Shown here: piece by piece, positions 11,099 through 21,703 of the stretch | Numbering within the stretch: position 1 is the first letter of the stretch | Layout of the letters: the number at the start of each line of letters is the position of its first letter | Assembly: GCA_037042915.1 (NCBI GenBank) | Contig: CM073197.1 | Location: 1,302,001 to 1,366,000, forward strand | Reading direction: 5' to 3' | DNA length: 64,000 nt | From: Auricularia sp. M13 | Taxonomy: Eukaryota > Basidiomycota > Agaricomycetes > Auriculariales > Auriculariaceae | The notes under the pieces: generated by a model | Database searches by the model: none | What the model was told of the DNA's origin: nothing | The model's input: only the letters and a program-made list of their open reading frames with translations | Program-made: the position numbers and the translations under genes

Positions 11099-11529
11099 TT
11101 TCGTATCGTAGAGACTCGGAGACGAAGCACGAAAGGGAAGGGAAGGAGGGACGAGCCTGGGTTCGCCGTCGGGATGCCCGTTCCGCGTTCCGCGGCGCGC
11201 TCGGTGGAACAAAACAAAAAAAAAAGAAAAAAGAAAAGCGCATGATAAGAGGTGCAACAATGTTTGAATTCCAGGTTCCAGAGAGCGCAATCTACGAATA
11301 CATATGATGATATGATATGGTATGAGTGGGGTCGGTATGGCTGTCAGATATCGATGCTGGGTAGATGTGCAGGGAGGTACGTAGTGGTAAATATTGTCAA
11401 GGAAGGAGTCGAGTGGTAGGGTCCCCGCCAGATTGCAGATTCCAGATTCCGGATGGCAGAACGAAGGACGAGGCATCGCGGCGATAGCAAGAAGAAAAAA
11501 GCACGACAACGAGTGGAGGCGCCACGGGG
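11099..11529. other. Intergenic
   Basis: Promoter of the H-protein gene and 3' flank of the Stealth gene. An A-rich tract (about 11213-11236) and a CATATGATGATATGATATGG stretch near 11300 are the only notable features; no gene. Confidence 0.5.
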
Positions 11530-14065
11530 CTACCGACGCTCCCACGCGGCGGGCGTCCCCCAGCGCTTCTCAAGCCAGACGCGGAAGAGCGCGTCGACGT
11601 CTTTCGCGTTGCGCGTGATGTCGTCGTTGATGCACAGCAGGCCGAACTTGTCCGCGTCCGCGTCCAGCTTCGCGAGCGTGTTCTTCGCCTGCCACGAGCT
11701 CGCGAGCGACACGAACCGGTTCGGCGTGTCACCTACATGCATACCGCATTAGCGCTTGCAACTCGAAGGGAAGCGGAAGCGGGGTGAACGCACCGATGAC
11801 GAAGCGGTAGCGATGCAGCAGCCGCAGCGTCCACGCCCGCGGATCCGCGCCGGCAGGCACGACGGCGTCCAGCGCGAAGTCGGCGTCCTGCCACTTCGCT
11901 GCCAGCGGGAGCATCGGCGGCGGTTCTTGCTGCTGCTCAGATCGGGTCTCCCGCCGTCGCCCAGCCTCTTCCTCTTCCTGCGCATCCGCGTCAGGGGGAG
12001 GAAGCAGCGCCTCCAAGCCGAGCTCGCCGCTCTTCGACACCAGCGCGCTGAGGACTGCAGCAAGAAGCACAACGTCAGCACCGAGAATAAGTAACTGCGC
12101 AAGCAATCGATACGCACTGCAGTCCCCGCATTCGGGATGTTCGAACGCAATGCGCTTGAAAAAGTCCGCGGGGGAGGCGGCGGGCGCGAAGCAGGGCGCG
12201 CGTTTGATCTCGCACTTGAAATGGGGGTGCATCTTCTCGTCCGCCGCCGTGCCCGTCGCGCGGCGCAGATCCGGCCACTGCTTCGTGCCCTTGTCGCCGA
12301 GGCCCGAGTACGGGTAGCCGTCGGCGCTCGCTGCGTCACGCTCAGAGTCAGATGAGGCGGCTGGAGTGGGAGTGACATGACTTACCGAATTGGTAGGTCG
12401 TGCTCCCCAGGAGCTCCTCGCCCCCGAGCAGCGCGACGACGTTCTCCCTCTCAAGCGTCCGGCGGCGCGTCGCTCTGACGGTGATGGTGCCATTCACCTG
12501 CGCCGTCCCGTCGCCGCCCACCTCGCGCCACGCCGCGTCCAGCCACTCGGCGCCGCGCGCCGGCGCACGCGCGACGGCCCAGCTCCAGAGCGCCGCCTCG
12601 CGCCAGCGCTCGACGAGGAAGTGCGAGAAGAAGAAGAACGGGTGCACGTCGCGCGCGGCGTAAGCGGGCGTCGCCCTGAAGCGGTTGTGCGCGGTCTGGT
12701 CGAGCGCGCGCGCATACATCGTGCCCATCTCGCGCAGGATCGGCGTCGACGCGGACTTGGCCTCGTGGATCGCGTACGGCCGCTTGCGGTAGCCGAAGCG
12801 CTGGCCTGTCCGGCGCGTCAGCGTCCAGCAGATGAGGGTGAATGAAGACGGCGTACTGAGAAGCTCGTTGGAGTGGTCGAGCGACAGCCACTCGCCCTTC
12901 GACGGCGTCTTCTGCTTGCTCTCGGGCGTGACGAGCAGATCTGACTGCAGGCGGATGACCGTGCCGAGTGCTGATAACGTGCGAGCGGGGGAAGATGAGA
13001 AAACCATCCGTGGGAGCTGCGAATGCGGATGCGACTGACCGGGTGTCCAAAACTCGCCCGGTTTCAGTGCCGAATTGAAAAAGTAATCGTCGTTCATGTA
13101 GACAATATGCTCGGACACATTGCCCAGATGCGGTATTTGGGACTCGATTGCGAAACTGGGGGTGAGAACGCAACCATCAGCGACGGGTCGCAAGCAGTAA
13201 ACAGCATTGCTTGCCTATTGAAGGATGTACCAGTGTAATTGGCAAAGAACTGGGCGTGATGCGATATGCTGAGGGGCACGTCGCCGTCTGTCCAGCGCTC
13301 CTGGGCTACATCGAGGAACTGCGGCATCTGGCCCACGCGCCACGAGGAAGTGTCGACGTCCGGGCACAAGTCATCCGTCTGTTCCGGTCCATCCACGACA
13401 TATTCTGGGAGCGCAAAGTCTGCTGTAAGGACGTGGAAGGCGCGGGTGTGCTGCCTAAAGTTGGCGAGGACGGAACGCATCGAGTGCCGGAGCTCATCGT
13501 GATCTCTGGATGCGTTTGCAAAATTAGGAACGCGTAGCAAGAGTAAAAATATGGCGGACCGATATAGCTTCAGTTCCTGCGGCGTCTTGCTGTTCGGGCG
13601 CTGCTTGGGCGGGAAGTACTGTTTCTCGACCTGCAGCGCCGCGTCCTGGTGCAGGCTGTCCGTGCCGTTGACCCATGTCCATATGACGTCGAAGCGCGGC
13701 GGGCGCGCGGCGCTGTCCACGCAGGGCGTCCCCCGAGCAACGAAGGCGTCCAGGCAGCGCAGGGGCAGCGAGGAGGCTGCGTCGGGCGGCGGGAGCGCGG
13801 TCAGCGGGCGGGCGACGAACGGCAGGAAGGCGGCGGAGTAGTTGTCGGCCGTCGTGTGCAGCACGAAGAGCGCGTCGTCCGGGTCGTCGCCCGCGGCGCA
13901 CGACACGGCCAGCGACGCGGAGACCTCGACGGACGCGCTGCGCAGGCCGGCGAGCGCGGACTGCGACGGGGCGTAGGGGCGCAGGAACCAGAGGCCGGCC
14001 GTCGACGCCGTGGCCGCGACGGCGAACGCGAGCTTGCGTCTTGTGCCCGGCTCGACTGGGCCCAT
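11530..14065 (-). CDS. Stealth-family sugar-phosphate transferase
   Basis: Homologue of the Stealth proteins, which include GlcNAc-1-phosphotransferase GNPTAB and bacterial capsule phosphotransferases; they transfer hexose-1-phosphate to glycans. The start at 14065 gives a type II anchor (LAFAVAATASTAGLWFL), suggesting the Golgi. Conserved blocks appear in order: FDVIWTWVNGTD (CR1); RDHDELRHSMRSVLANF, AFHVLTADFALPE and VPLSISHHAQFF (CR2); VSEHIVYMNDDYFF, with the acidic DD motif (CR3); and HPECGDC to GLLCINDD (CR4). A C-terminal ALFRVWLEKRWG ends at 11530. Several introns of 50-70 bp are inferred (near 13530, 13185, 13030, 12390, 12110, 11790 and 11735). The sugar donor and acceptor cannot be read from the sequence. 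Confidence 0.85.
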
Positions 14066-14697
14066 CGTTGTAGAGAGGGTGAGAGGGAGGGTGCGCAGTG
14101 GCGATGCGGGGCTCTGGCAGCTCTATCAATAGCCAGCCAGACAGCCCATTTTTAAACCGTTCACAAGACACCCGTCCGGCCACCCTGGCCTGAACCGGAA
14201 GACTGCTGTCTCAGTATGCCGCACGGCTGCGCTCTTCGGTCGCGCTCAGACCATGCCCGCCCACGCGACGCGTCGTAGACGGGAGTGCCCAGCCTGACAG
14301 TCGCACCGCGAGTCGATCGCGTGAATGACCGAGCAAACAAGCAATGACGCAGTGGCTGTACCCCACCCTGCAACGCTCCACACCCGCAGTGACAACCAGA
14401 TATCCTTCCGACCGAACTCGCTCGCAGCGACCTGGAATCCAGCTTCAACTTCAACTTCAAGAACAGTCAAATCTGTCGACGTCGGCAGTTGCATGACTGG
14501 AATGCCCGCAGTAAACGTCAATAGAGACTTCCACGTGCGCCTGCACGTCGATTGTGGAACCAGGTCCTGCGGTTCACACCGGCATACAAATGAGTGGGGA
14601 TGATGTCGCAACGGCAAGGATAGGTACAGTACAAATGAGTGGGGGGGAACAGTGTTACTTACTATTTGATACATAGCCAAAGCCAACGTCAATCTCA
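14066..14697. other. Intergenic
   Basis: Stealth promoter and stomatin 3' flank. Two copies of ACAAATGAGTGGGG occur about 45 bp apart (near 14586 and 14630). No gene recognised. Confidence 0.5.
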
Positions 14698-15947
14698 TTA
14701 CCAGGTCAGGATTTCCTGGTGCAGCAGCAGAAACGTCCACGCGAGGCCGCAAATCCCCTTCAACGTCCGCTTCCACTTCTCCATATTGTCCACCTCGTAC
14801 TCGTCGCGGCCAGTACCCGTACCCTTAGCGCCGCCAAAGAAATACGTGTTGTTGCCCTTGCCGCCCGCGATGGCGCGCAGCTGCTCGAGTCGCCGGAGCT
14901 CCAAGAGCGTCTCCAGCGCGAGCCGCCGGTCGCTCTCTGAGGGGTTGGAATTGAGCGCGCGCGCGATGAGCTCGACCTGCGCCGAGAGGGCGCGCGACTC
15001 GTTGCGCGCGGACTCCAGCCGGCCCTCAGACTCCAGGATCAGTCGGCGCTTTGTGCCCTCTGCGTGGTTGAGCTGCGATTGCAGTTCTAGGCAGATGCGC
15101 GTGAGTATGCTGTAAGAATTCTACATGATAACGTGGAGGATGACTGACCTCCTTCGGACTCGAGGATCGCGCGCTGCTTCTGGCCCTCGGCAACGTTCAC
15201 CGCAGCCTGCGTGTCCAGCAGCTGCTTGCGGCGATTGCGCTCGGCCTCCATCTGCAGCTCGAGCTGCCGTTCGACGTCGCGGTTCGACGGCTTGAACGTC
15301 TGGATCTCGAACCGCGTGCACTGGACGCCCCATTTCTACATACATACACACATTGTGAGCTGTCCATTTGATGAATAACAAGGCTGCGGCCAGGGCGCAC
15401 CTCGACGGAGCTGCCAATGACATCGTGCAGCTTCACGTTGATCTTGTTGCGGTCGGAGATCACATCGTCGTACAAGGAAGTGGCCGACGACGGAGCGCAT
15501 GGCGCTCGTGCCGATGTTGCGCACGTTGTGCTCGAACTGGTCGACCGCGAAGCACGCGTTGTACGAGTTATTCACGCGGAAGAAGAGCGAGCCCGACAGC
15601 GTCACCGGCGTGTTGTCTGCCGTCTACAGTATCATAGCGGCGCGCGAGAGAGAAAGACCGAGACGCGCAAGAAAGGCAGCCTCCAAAGTCAGACAGGTCG
15701 CATCAGCACTGGATGCGCGACGCACGAAGCCATTGAGGTCGCTAATGTTGACCGACCGCTCGCGCATGTCGATCTCCTGCACATCATGGTAGAACGGGAT
15801 CATCAGCTGGATGCCGGGCGCGAGTTTCTCGGGGTTGCGCCCGAACGAGAGCCGCCAGCCTTCGTGCCCCTGGTGGATGATGGTGAAGAACGAGCGCCGG
15901 CCGCCCAGTGTCCGTCGAGAAGCCTGAGCGAGTACTGATAGCGACAT
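14698..15947 (-). CDS. Stomatin-like SPFH/band 7 protein, probably mitochondrial
   Basis: Membrane-organising protein of the SPFH family, closest in layout to mitochondrial STOML2. The N-terminus (MSLSVLAQASRR) is basic and could be a targeting signal. The SPFH core reads FFTIIHQGHEGWRLSFGRN, KLAPGIQLMIPFYHDVQEID and RERSVNISDL, then TPVTLSGSLFFRVNN, SYNACFAVDQFEHNVRNIG, YDDVISDRNKINVKLHDV and WGVQCTRFEIQTFKPSNRDV. A long coiled coil with the alternating Glu-Ala pattern follows (LQMEAERNRRKQ; AEGQKQRAILESEG; AEGTKRRLILESEG), then LEQLRAIAGGKGNNTYFFG. A hydrophobic C-terminus (ICGLAWTFLLLHQE) is unusual and may anchor the protein. Five or six exons. It is divergent from the cyclophilin gene across 424 bp. 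Confidence 0.87.
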
Positions 15948-16371
15948 GGTTGCGAATGCGAGTCCCTATGCAGCCAAAGACGTTTTATGGATGCGCGGTG
16001 TGGATGCCGGCCATCGACGCGTTCACGGTGCCGGTAGCGGCAAGGGGCGCTCAGACGCTGGCAGTTGGACGTACTACATACAGCGCCCGTCAAGCTTCGA
16101 CGGCCACGATCGCCGGAATGTGTACCCAGTACTAATGATTGGCAGGAGAGTCCTGGCAGTCACGCGAGCCCGGAATTGCGATCTAGGAGGAGCTCCGGGA
16201 CGCCAAGCAGTAGACGGCTCGTAGAAGATGTTCGTGTTGGAGAGCTGGCCACCGAGCTACAATCATTGAAAGCACAAGAAGGAGAGAGCATTCTGTTTGG
16301 CAGCTGCAGGTGGAACTGGAGGCGCGTCGAACAACTCCGCTTGCGCGACTCTCCTCCGCACCGTCACCGAC
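15948..16371. other. Divergent promoter region
   Basis: It lies between the start codons of the stomatin-like gene (minus) and the U-box cyclophilin (plus). No convincing gene or named motif is seen. Confidence 0.5.
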
Positions 16372-18370
16372 ATGGGCCACGGCAGCGACAAGCTCTACAT
16401 TACCCACTCAGAGTACGCACGCCGTCGTTGCGCACCGTTGCATGTTGCTCATTGGCCGTTCACAGACACTCTGGCGTGTTCGGGCAGCACTCAGCGTCCA
16501 TTGGCGCCAAACAGTATGCATGCAGCCTTGCGCGCACGCAGCTCCAGGCTGAGCATAGTTTAATGGCACAGAAAGCAGCAGGCGCCGCACCCGGGCAACC
16601 GGACGCCGTTCGACTGCTGCGCGCTCTCGTTCCAGCCGTTCAGCCACCCGGTGTGCGCGCGCAACGCGGACGGCACCGGGCTCGTCTTCGACCTCGTCAA
16701 CATCGTCCCCTGGCTCAAGTGCGCTCTCTCCAGCTCCGCACGAAATCCGGCGCGCTGAACAGCTGACAGACAGCACGACAACAAGAACCCCGTGACGGGC
16801 GAGGAGCTCTTACCGTCGTCGCTCATCGCCCTGCACTACGCGCGCAAGCCGGACGGCACGATACACGACCCCATCAGCTTCAAGCCCTTCAGCGAGCACT
16901 CGCATATTGTCGCCATTGCGACGACCGGCAATGTCTTCCTCGCGGAGAGCATAAAGGGAAACCGGGACCTCGTCGCGGACGTTGCGTTCAAGAAGTGCGT
17001 GTATAATATATGCTGACGGATGAATGATGTGTTGCTGACCGTCTGACCCCACCAGAGAGGACGTGATCACGCTGCAGAACCCGCATGGGCTCCCCACCGC
17101 GTCTGTGGCCGCGCCAGCAAAAGCTGCAGAAAAGACGGTCGTGGTGAAAACAAACCGGTCGCGCCAGCAGTCGCAAAGGCTAAAGCGGCAGTTCCTTGTG
17201 AGTGCAATCCAGCCTTGAGCGAAAACTCTGTAACGATGCACCCGCAGACAACGTCTCGCCGTATTCGACTGGTTTGCCCGGCGCGTCGCTGACGTCGACG
17301 GCGGTCGACGTGCACACGGCGACCGACACCGCGCTCTGGGACGAGGAGGAGCTCATGTTCGAGGACATCGTCAACGCAGCGAAGAAGAAGGGCAAAGACA
17401 TCGGCAAGTCGCGCGCGTACGTCCGCGTCGTGACCTCCCTGGGCGGCGGCAGCCTCAACCTCGAGCTGTACTGCGAGAAGGCGCGTCTCCCTGCATTTAC
17501 CCACCCCCGTGCATCTGATTAACAGGTGCTCGTTTAGGCACCGAAGACGTGCTACAACTTCCTGATGCTCGCGCGGCAGGGGAAATACGACAACGTCGTC
17601 TTCCACAGGCTCATACCCGGATTCATGGTCCAGACGGGCGATCCCACGGGCACCGGCGCTGGCGGCGAGTCGTACTGGGGCAAGCCCTTCCGGGACGAGT
17701 TCTCTGAGCCCGGCGCCGCGAAGCACGACGAGCGCGGGTGCCTCTCCATGGCCAACCGCGGGGCCGATACAACGGGTGCGTTCACGCACAACGAGTAAAT
17801 CTGAGTCATGGGACTCAGTTTGAATTCTGAAGGTCGCAATGGTTCCTCACGTTCAAGGCGTGTCCGCACCTCGATAAGAAACACACCGTCTTCGGGAAAC
17901 TGGTGGGCGGCGAGGACGTGCTGGACGCGCTCGAGACACTCCCGCGCAAGGAGGGCACCGACCGCCCCGCGAAGACCGTCAAAATCACCGAGGTCGTCAT
18001 GTGCGTCGTTTTCCTTCTCTCCAACTCGTTTCTCTAACTCTTGAACTATGACAGATATCAAGATCCCTTCGAGGACTACAAGCAACGTCTCGCCAAACGG
18101 CTCGCGCGGAAGGCCGAGGCGGACGCCGCGGGAGGCGCGAAGGCGAAGGCGAAGAGCGGTCCCGCGGACAACATGAACTGGTTCGGCGTGCGCGTCGGCG
18201 GCGGCGACAAAGCCGGTGCGGCGTCCGGAGGCGGCGGCGTCGGCAAGTACCTCTCGGCCGCTGGCGTAGTGAAGCGGCCCCTCTCAGCGCTGGCCGGCGA
18301 ACCCAAAGCCGCGCCCCCCGAGCCGCAGAAGAAACGCAAGATCGGCTTCGGGGATTTCGACAACTTTTGA
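16372..18370 (+). CDS. PPIL2: U-box cyclophilin, PPIL2/Cyp60 type
   Basis: Nuclear peptidyl-prolyl isomerase with a U-box, a spliceosome-associated family. Start [14 protein letters not shown] joins [11 protein letters not shown] across an intron. The U-box reads [48 protein letters not shown] and [16 protein letters not shown]. The cyclophilin domain carries [88 protein letters not shown] and [13 protein letters not shown]. The catalytic Arg (FHR) is present, but the cyclosporin-contact Trp is His (PHLDKKH), as is common in this subfamily. The C-terminus is low-complexity with a basic [13 protein letters not shown] end. About ten exons. It converges with VPS20 (140 bp between stops). Confidence 0.92.
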
Positions 18371-18510
18371 GAGTCGGCGTTCGTAGAGTACGATTGTTGG
18401 ATGTATTATGTAGCTCGCACATGATGTACTGTACAATATAGACAGGGCGGACGTCGCATATAGCGATCGTGTATACAAGACGCCAGAGGAGGTGCTGGTA
18501 CTGGCACTAA

Positions 18511-19470
18511 TTATGCGGGGATGGCAGTCCGTTCCCGCTCGCGCTCGCGTGAGGGTTGCGCGACTTGGGCTTCTTCCTCTGGTTCTGCGCATGCGTTAGC
18601 CGTGAGCCTTCGTGCACGGACAATGAATATACCTGCGATGACGGGTTCCGAGGATGGTGCGGATGGTAGCGCGACCTCTGGCTCTGGTTGTTGCTGCGCC
18701 AAAAGTCGCATCAGCCACTTGCATTCCGGATATCATAGGCACGCGACGCACGAGCGCTTGCAGTTCGGCCAGCTCGCGCTGGACATCCTCCTCCTCCTCG
18801 GCGGTCATCTGGCTCATGAGCATCTCGTCGATCTCCTGCGCGCAATGTGAGAGACGAAACAACAGCGATGCAGACATGACGCACGCGCTGGTACGCCTGG
18901 GCCTCGTGGGTGTCGCTGAGCAGCTGCTCGACGCGCTCGATGTTCATCTCCTTGTGGATCTCCTTGAGCACGCGGTTGCCCTGCTCGAGCCCGTGCAGCA
19001 CCGAGACCTCGACGAGCGAGAACTCGATCGTCGACACCTAGGTATCGCCGGCGTCAGCGCTCGGACACAGAGGTGCGCTGCACGCTGCGCACGAGCTGCT
19101 CGAGGTTCTCCAGCTGGCTGTCGGTCTTGGACAGCAGCGACTCCTGGTGCTTCCGCCGGCGCAGCGCGACGAGCGCGCGGTCCTTCTGCCCGCGCCGCAG
19201 ACACTCCTTCGCGATCTCGTGCTCGCGGTCAGGATGCCTTGTATCTATCATACCGTTGGTCAGCTCCCCATGCACTGTCGCTGCGCAGCACGCACCCGCT
19301 TCTGGTACTGCCGGACCTTGTCGCGCTGCTGCTTCAAGCTGCATGCGACCGTCAGATCTAATCTCGCTGAGTCCAGCAAGCGGGCAGACGCACTCGAGAA
19401 TCGCGCGGTCCTGCGCGGTGATCTTGGGCCCTGGCTGCCGGAGCCCGACGGCCGTGAGGAGGCGCTGCAT
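18511..19470 (-). CDS. VPS20: ESCRT-III subunit Vps20/CHMP6
   Basis: ESCRT-III nucleator on endosomes, linking ESCRT-II to Snf7. Splicing gives KITAQDRAILD joined to LKQQRDKVRQYQKR, the classic Vps20 alpha-1 start. Then come REHEIAKECLRRGQKDRALV, ALRRRKHQESLLSKTDSQ, LENLEQLV, VLHGLEQGNRVLKEIHKEM, NIERVEQLLSDTHEAQAYQ and EIDEMLMSQMTAEEEEDVQR. The acidic C-terminal tail and a Ser/Arg-rich end are as expected. The only start in frame (19470) gives MQRLLTAVGLRQPGP before KITAQD, whereas most Vps20 proteins begin with a myristoylated MG. A short first exon further upstream (19490-19670) may have been missed. Confidence 0.85.
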
Positions 19471-19759
19471 CTCGACTGCAGGCGGCGAATGCGATGATCG
19501 GGGAGAGGATTCGGAACGCGTCAGAGCGCGGGGTTGGAATATCGTGTCTCTCCTCTTTCTCCTGTATTGCTTGCGCTACGTCCAGAATCGCATGCGTCGT
19601 TTCCTGCACTACAGTGCTATAGTATACGATACACGTTGTGCGCGAGCTCAACATCCACTCAACATCCAACTGGGGCTTTTAGAAAAAATCGTCAACGTGA
19701 TTGTTCATTAGGTTGTGTAAATGCGAAGGTATGCTAATAGATTACAACGATTATGCGAG

Positions 19760-20376
19760 TCAGAACATCATGCGTGCGCCGAACATGATCCCAGCCAATG
19801 CGCCAAGTGCGGGTGCGAGCATTGGGCTCAACTGGAAGGCAGGTGCGCCGCTGCAAAGCTATTAGCATATGCACGGATACATTCAACAGCAGCTAGCACT
19901 CACGCATTGTCGGGCTTCCCTGTCTCGTCCGCAACACTGCTAGACGCAATGGTGTACGCCTTACCGCCAACCGTCGTCACGACGCCGACGCCGTCCGATG
20001 CAATGGTGTACACGTCTCCTGCGCCGTCGGTTCTGAGCAGAACCTGTGTCAGCATACCAGCTACAGAACAGACAATTGGATGAAGAAACTCACAAGACTT
20101 TGACGCCGTTGTCGAGACAGTGGTACCCCAGTCGAGCGCGTCGGTGACGGCGGTCGAGGCGTGGCCGAGGCCATCAGTGATGGCAGTCGACGCGTCCCCG
20201 AGCCCATTGTCGATCGCAGTCGACGCGTCGCCGAGGCCGTTGCTTATGGCGTCGCCGGCGTCGTCAAGACCGTCGTTAATGGTGTCCCCAACGTCCGCGC
20301 GCGCGTGGTTCGGGAACACGACCGCGAAGACGGCCGAGGCCAGGAGGGGCACAGCGAGGAGCGATTTCAGTTGCAT
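19760..20376 (-). CDS. Secreted, probably GPI-anchored protein with 11-residue repeats
   Basis: Unknown function. The signal peptide MQLKSLLAVPLLASAVFAVV is followed by about five 11-residue repeats of the form NGLGDASTAID. Each combines small, acidic and apolar positions, as in LEA-3 or synuclein-type amphipathic helices. After an intron the sequence continues TDGAGDVYTIASDGVGVVTT, VGGKAYTIASSSVADETGKP and DNA. The last exon adds GAPAFQLSPMLAPALGALAG IMFGARMMF, with the stop at 19760. The small residues after DN followed by a hydrophobic end look like a GPI-attachment signal. It is paralogous to the next gene upstream (same MQxKxLxAV start, GKxYT motif, TxKPDNA end and intron positions). Confidence 0.75.
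20128..20300 (-). repeat. 33-bp repeats coding 11-residue amphipathic units
   Basis: About five diverged 33-bp units read on the minus strand as DGLDDAGDAIS, NGLGDASTAID, NGLGDASTAIT, DGLGHASTAVT and DALDWGTTVST. Period and composition fit 11/3 amphipathic helices. The DNA copies differ enough that this is an old array. Confidence 0.8.
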
Positions 20377-21101
20377 GCTGAGGTATGAGGGTATGTTGGA
20401 TACTGTGGGGTCGGGTCGCAGCCGCTGCTTAAATCGGATTTTATACCGACGTGCCGATGACGCACTATTTTTTTCGGTTGCACCGCCACTGCGACGCCAC
20501 CCCGCCAAGGCAAGCGCGCCGGTTCTCGGACTTCTTCCGGTGATCCTTTCTGTGAGCACCGATGTCATCGTCGCATGGTGTCATCTCGCACGATGTCGAC
20601 GCTGGGCAGGCCAGCAGCGAAGAGGTCGCACGACCTGCTGCGAAAATGAGGCTGTTCGATCCCCCACTGGGCGCGCAGCGCCTGCATCGCATACATAGCA
20701 GCGGGACACGGCCGCATACTGTAAGTAGGTATGTTGTGCACTGGGCCTGGTATTCCATGGACCTCAACGGACGCGCGGGTGCAAAGTCCGCAGCAAGAAC
20801 GCGCAAATACGCGGTTCTTCGAGCTCCTGCAGGCGCATGACGCACGACCCTTCGTACCTCCTCGTCCTGCACCGTGATAGAACACCACAGGCCGGTCTCG
20901 TGACTGCTTCTCCATTCCAGCCAGAGTCGACGTCAGGACTGTCAGACTCGATGCTCCTCAGAGTGCGCATAACTATGAGTTAGGCCATGAATGTCCTTTG
21001 ATTTAGCTTGAGCAAAATAGGATACACAGAGATACCAGGAAAGTCCGGGTGTAGAACATCGAGTAAACCAGCAAAGAAATCATCGAGCGTCAAGAGAACC
21101 T
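20377..21101. other. Intergenic between tandem secreted paralogues
   Basis: Promoter of the 11-residue-repeat gene and 3' flank of its paralogue. The open frames in 20465-20970 match no family and have no splice-supported structure. Confidence 0.45.
20439..20445 (-). promoter_or_regulatory. Possible TATA box
   Basis: TATAAAA on the minus strand, about 65 bp upstream of the start codon at 20376, well placed for a highly expressed secreted-protein gene. Confidence 0.45.
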
Positions 21102-21703
21102 CTAGACCATCGCGACACCGGCCATAGCACTGAGCGCGATGGCGAGCAGCGGGCTGAAGCGCACCGAAGCAGCCCTATCGACAGTCAGACACTTGAGCGG
21201 ACGCATTGAGGGTGAGGAGAGACATACGCATTGTCCGGCTTCGCAGTTTGGCTGGGCGAAAGGTTGTCCGTCACGACCGTGTACACCTTGCCTTCGATCG
21301 TAGTGACTACCAGCCTACGTCAATATCTAATCACACTCTGCGACGCTGACGAGTTTACTCACCGAGACCTTCCGCGCCTTTGGACGCCAACGTGAGCGCG
21401 TTGCCGGCCTCGTTCGTGAGGACAGTGGCGCCGTTCTCGAGCACAGACGATCCCCAATGGACTGCACAGTAGTATAAGCAAGGGATGGAGATGATAATAC
21501 AGGGGGAAAAAGGACCTACCAGCACCTTCGATAGCCGAAGTGGCCTTCCCGACGCCGTCATCGATGGCCGAGCTCAGGTCGTCGAGCGGGTTGCCGCGTT
21601 TAGCTGCGGCCACTGCGCCAGTCTCCTGCGGGAACGCAGCAGCGCGGACGGCGGAGGCGGCGGCGAGGGGAGCGACGACTGCGAAGAGAGTCTTGAACTG
21701 CAT
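21102..21703 (-). CDS. Secreted, probably GPI-anchored protein, paralogue of the preceding gene
   Basis: Unknown function. Signal peptide MQFKTLFAVVAPLAAASAV, then a Gly/Ala/Asp-rich amphipathic region (LDDLSSAIDDGVGKATSAIE, then VHWGSSVLENGATVLTNEAG and NALTLASKGAEGLG). An exon reads SVVTTIEGKVYTVVTDNLSP and SQTAKPDNA, and the last exon AAASVRFSPLLAIALSAMAG VAMV (stop 21102). The architecture, intron phases and C-terminal KPDNA plus hydrophobic tail match the neighbour at 19760-20376, but its 11-residue pattern is much weaker. A local duplication followed by divergence is the simplest reading. Confidence 0.72.
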
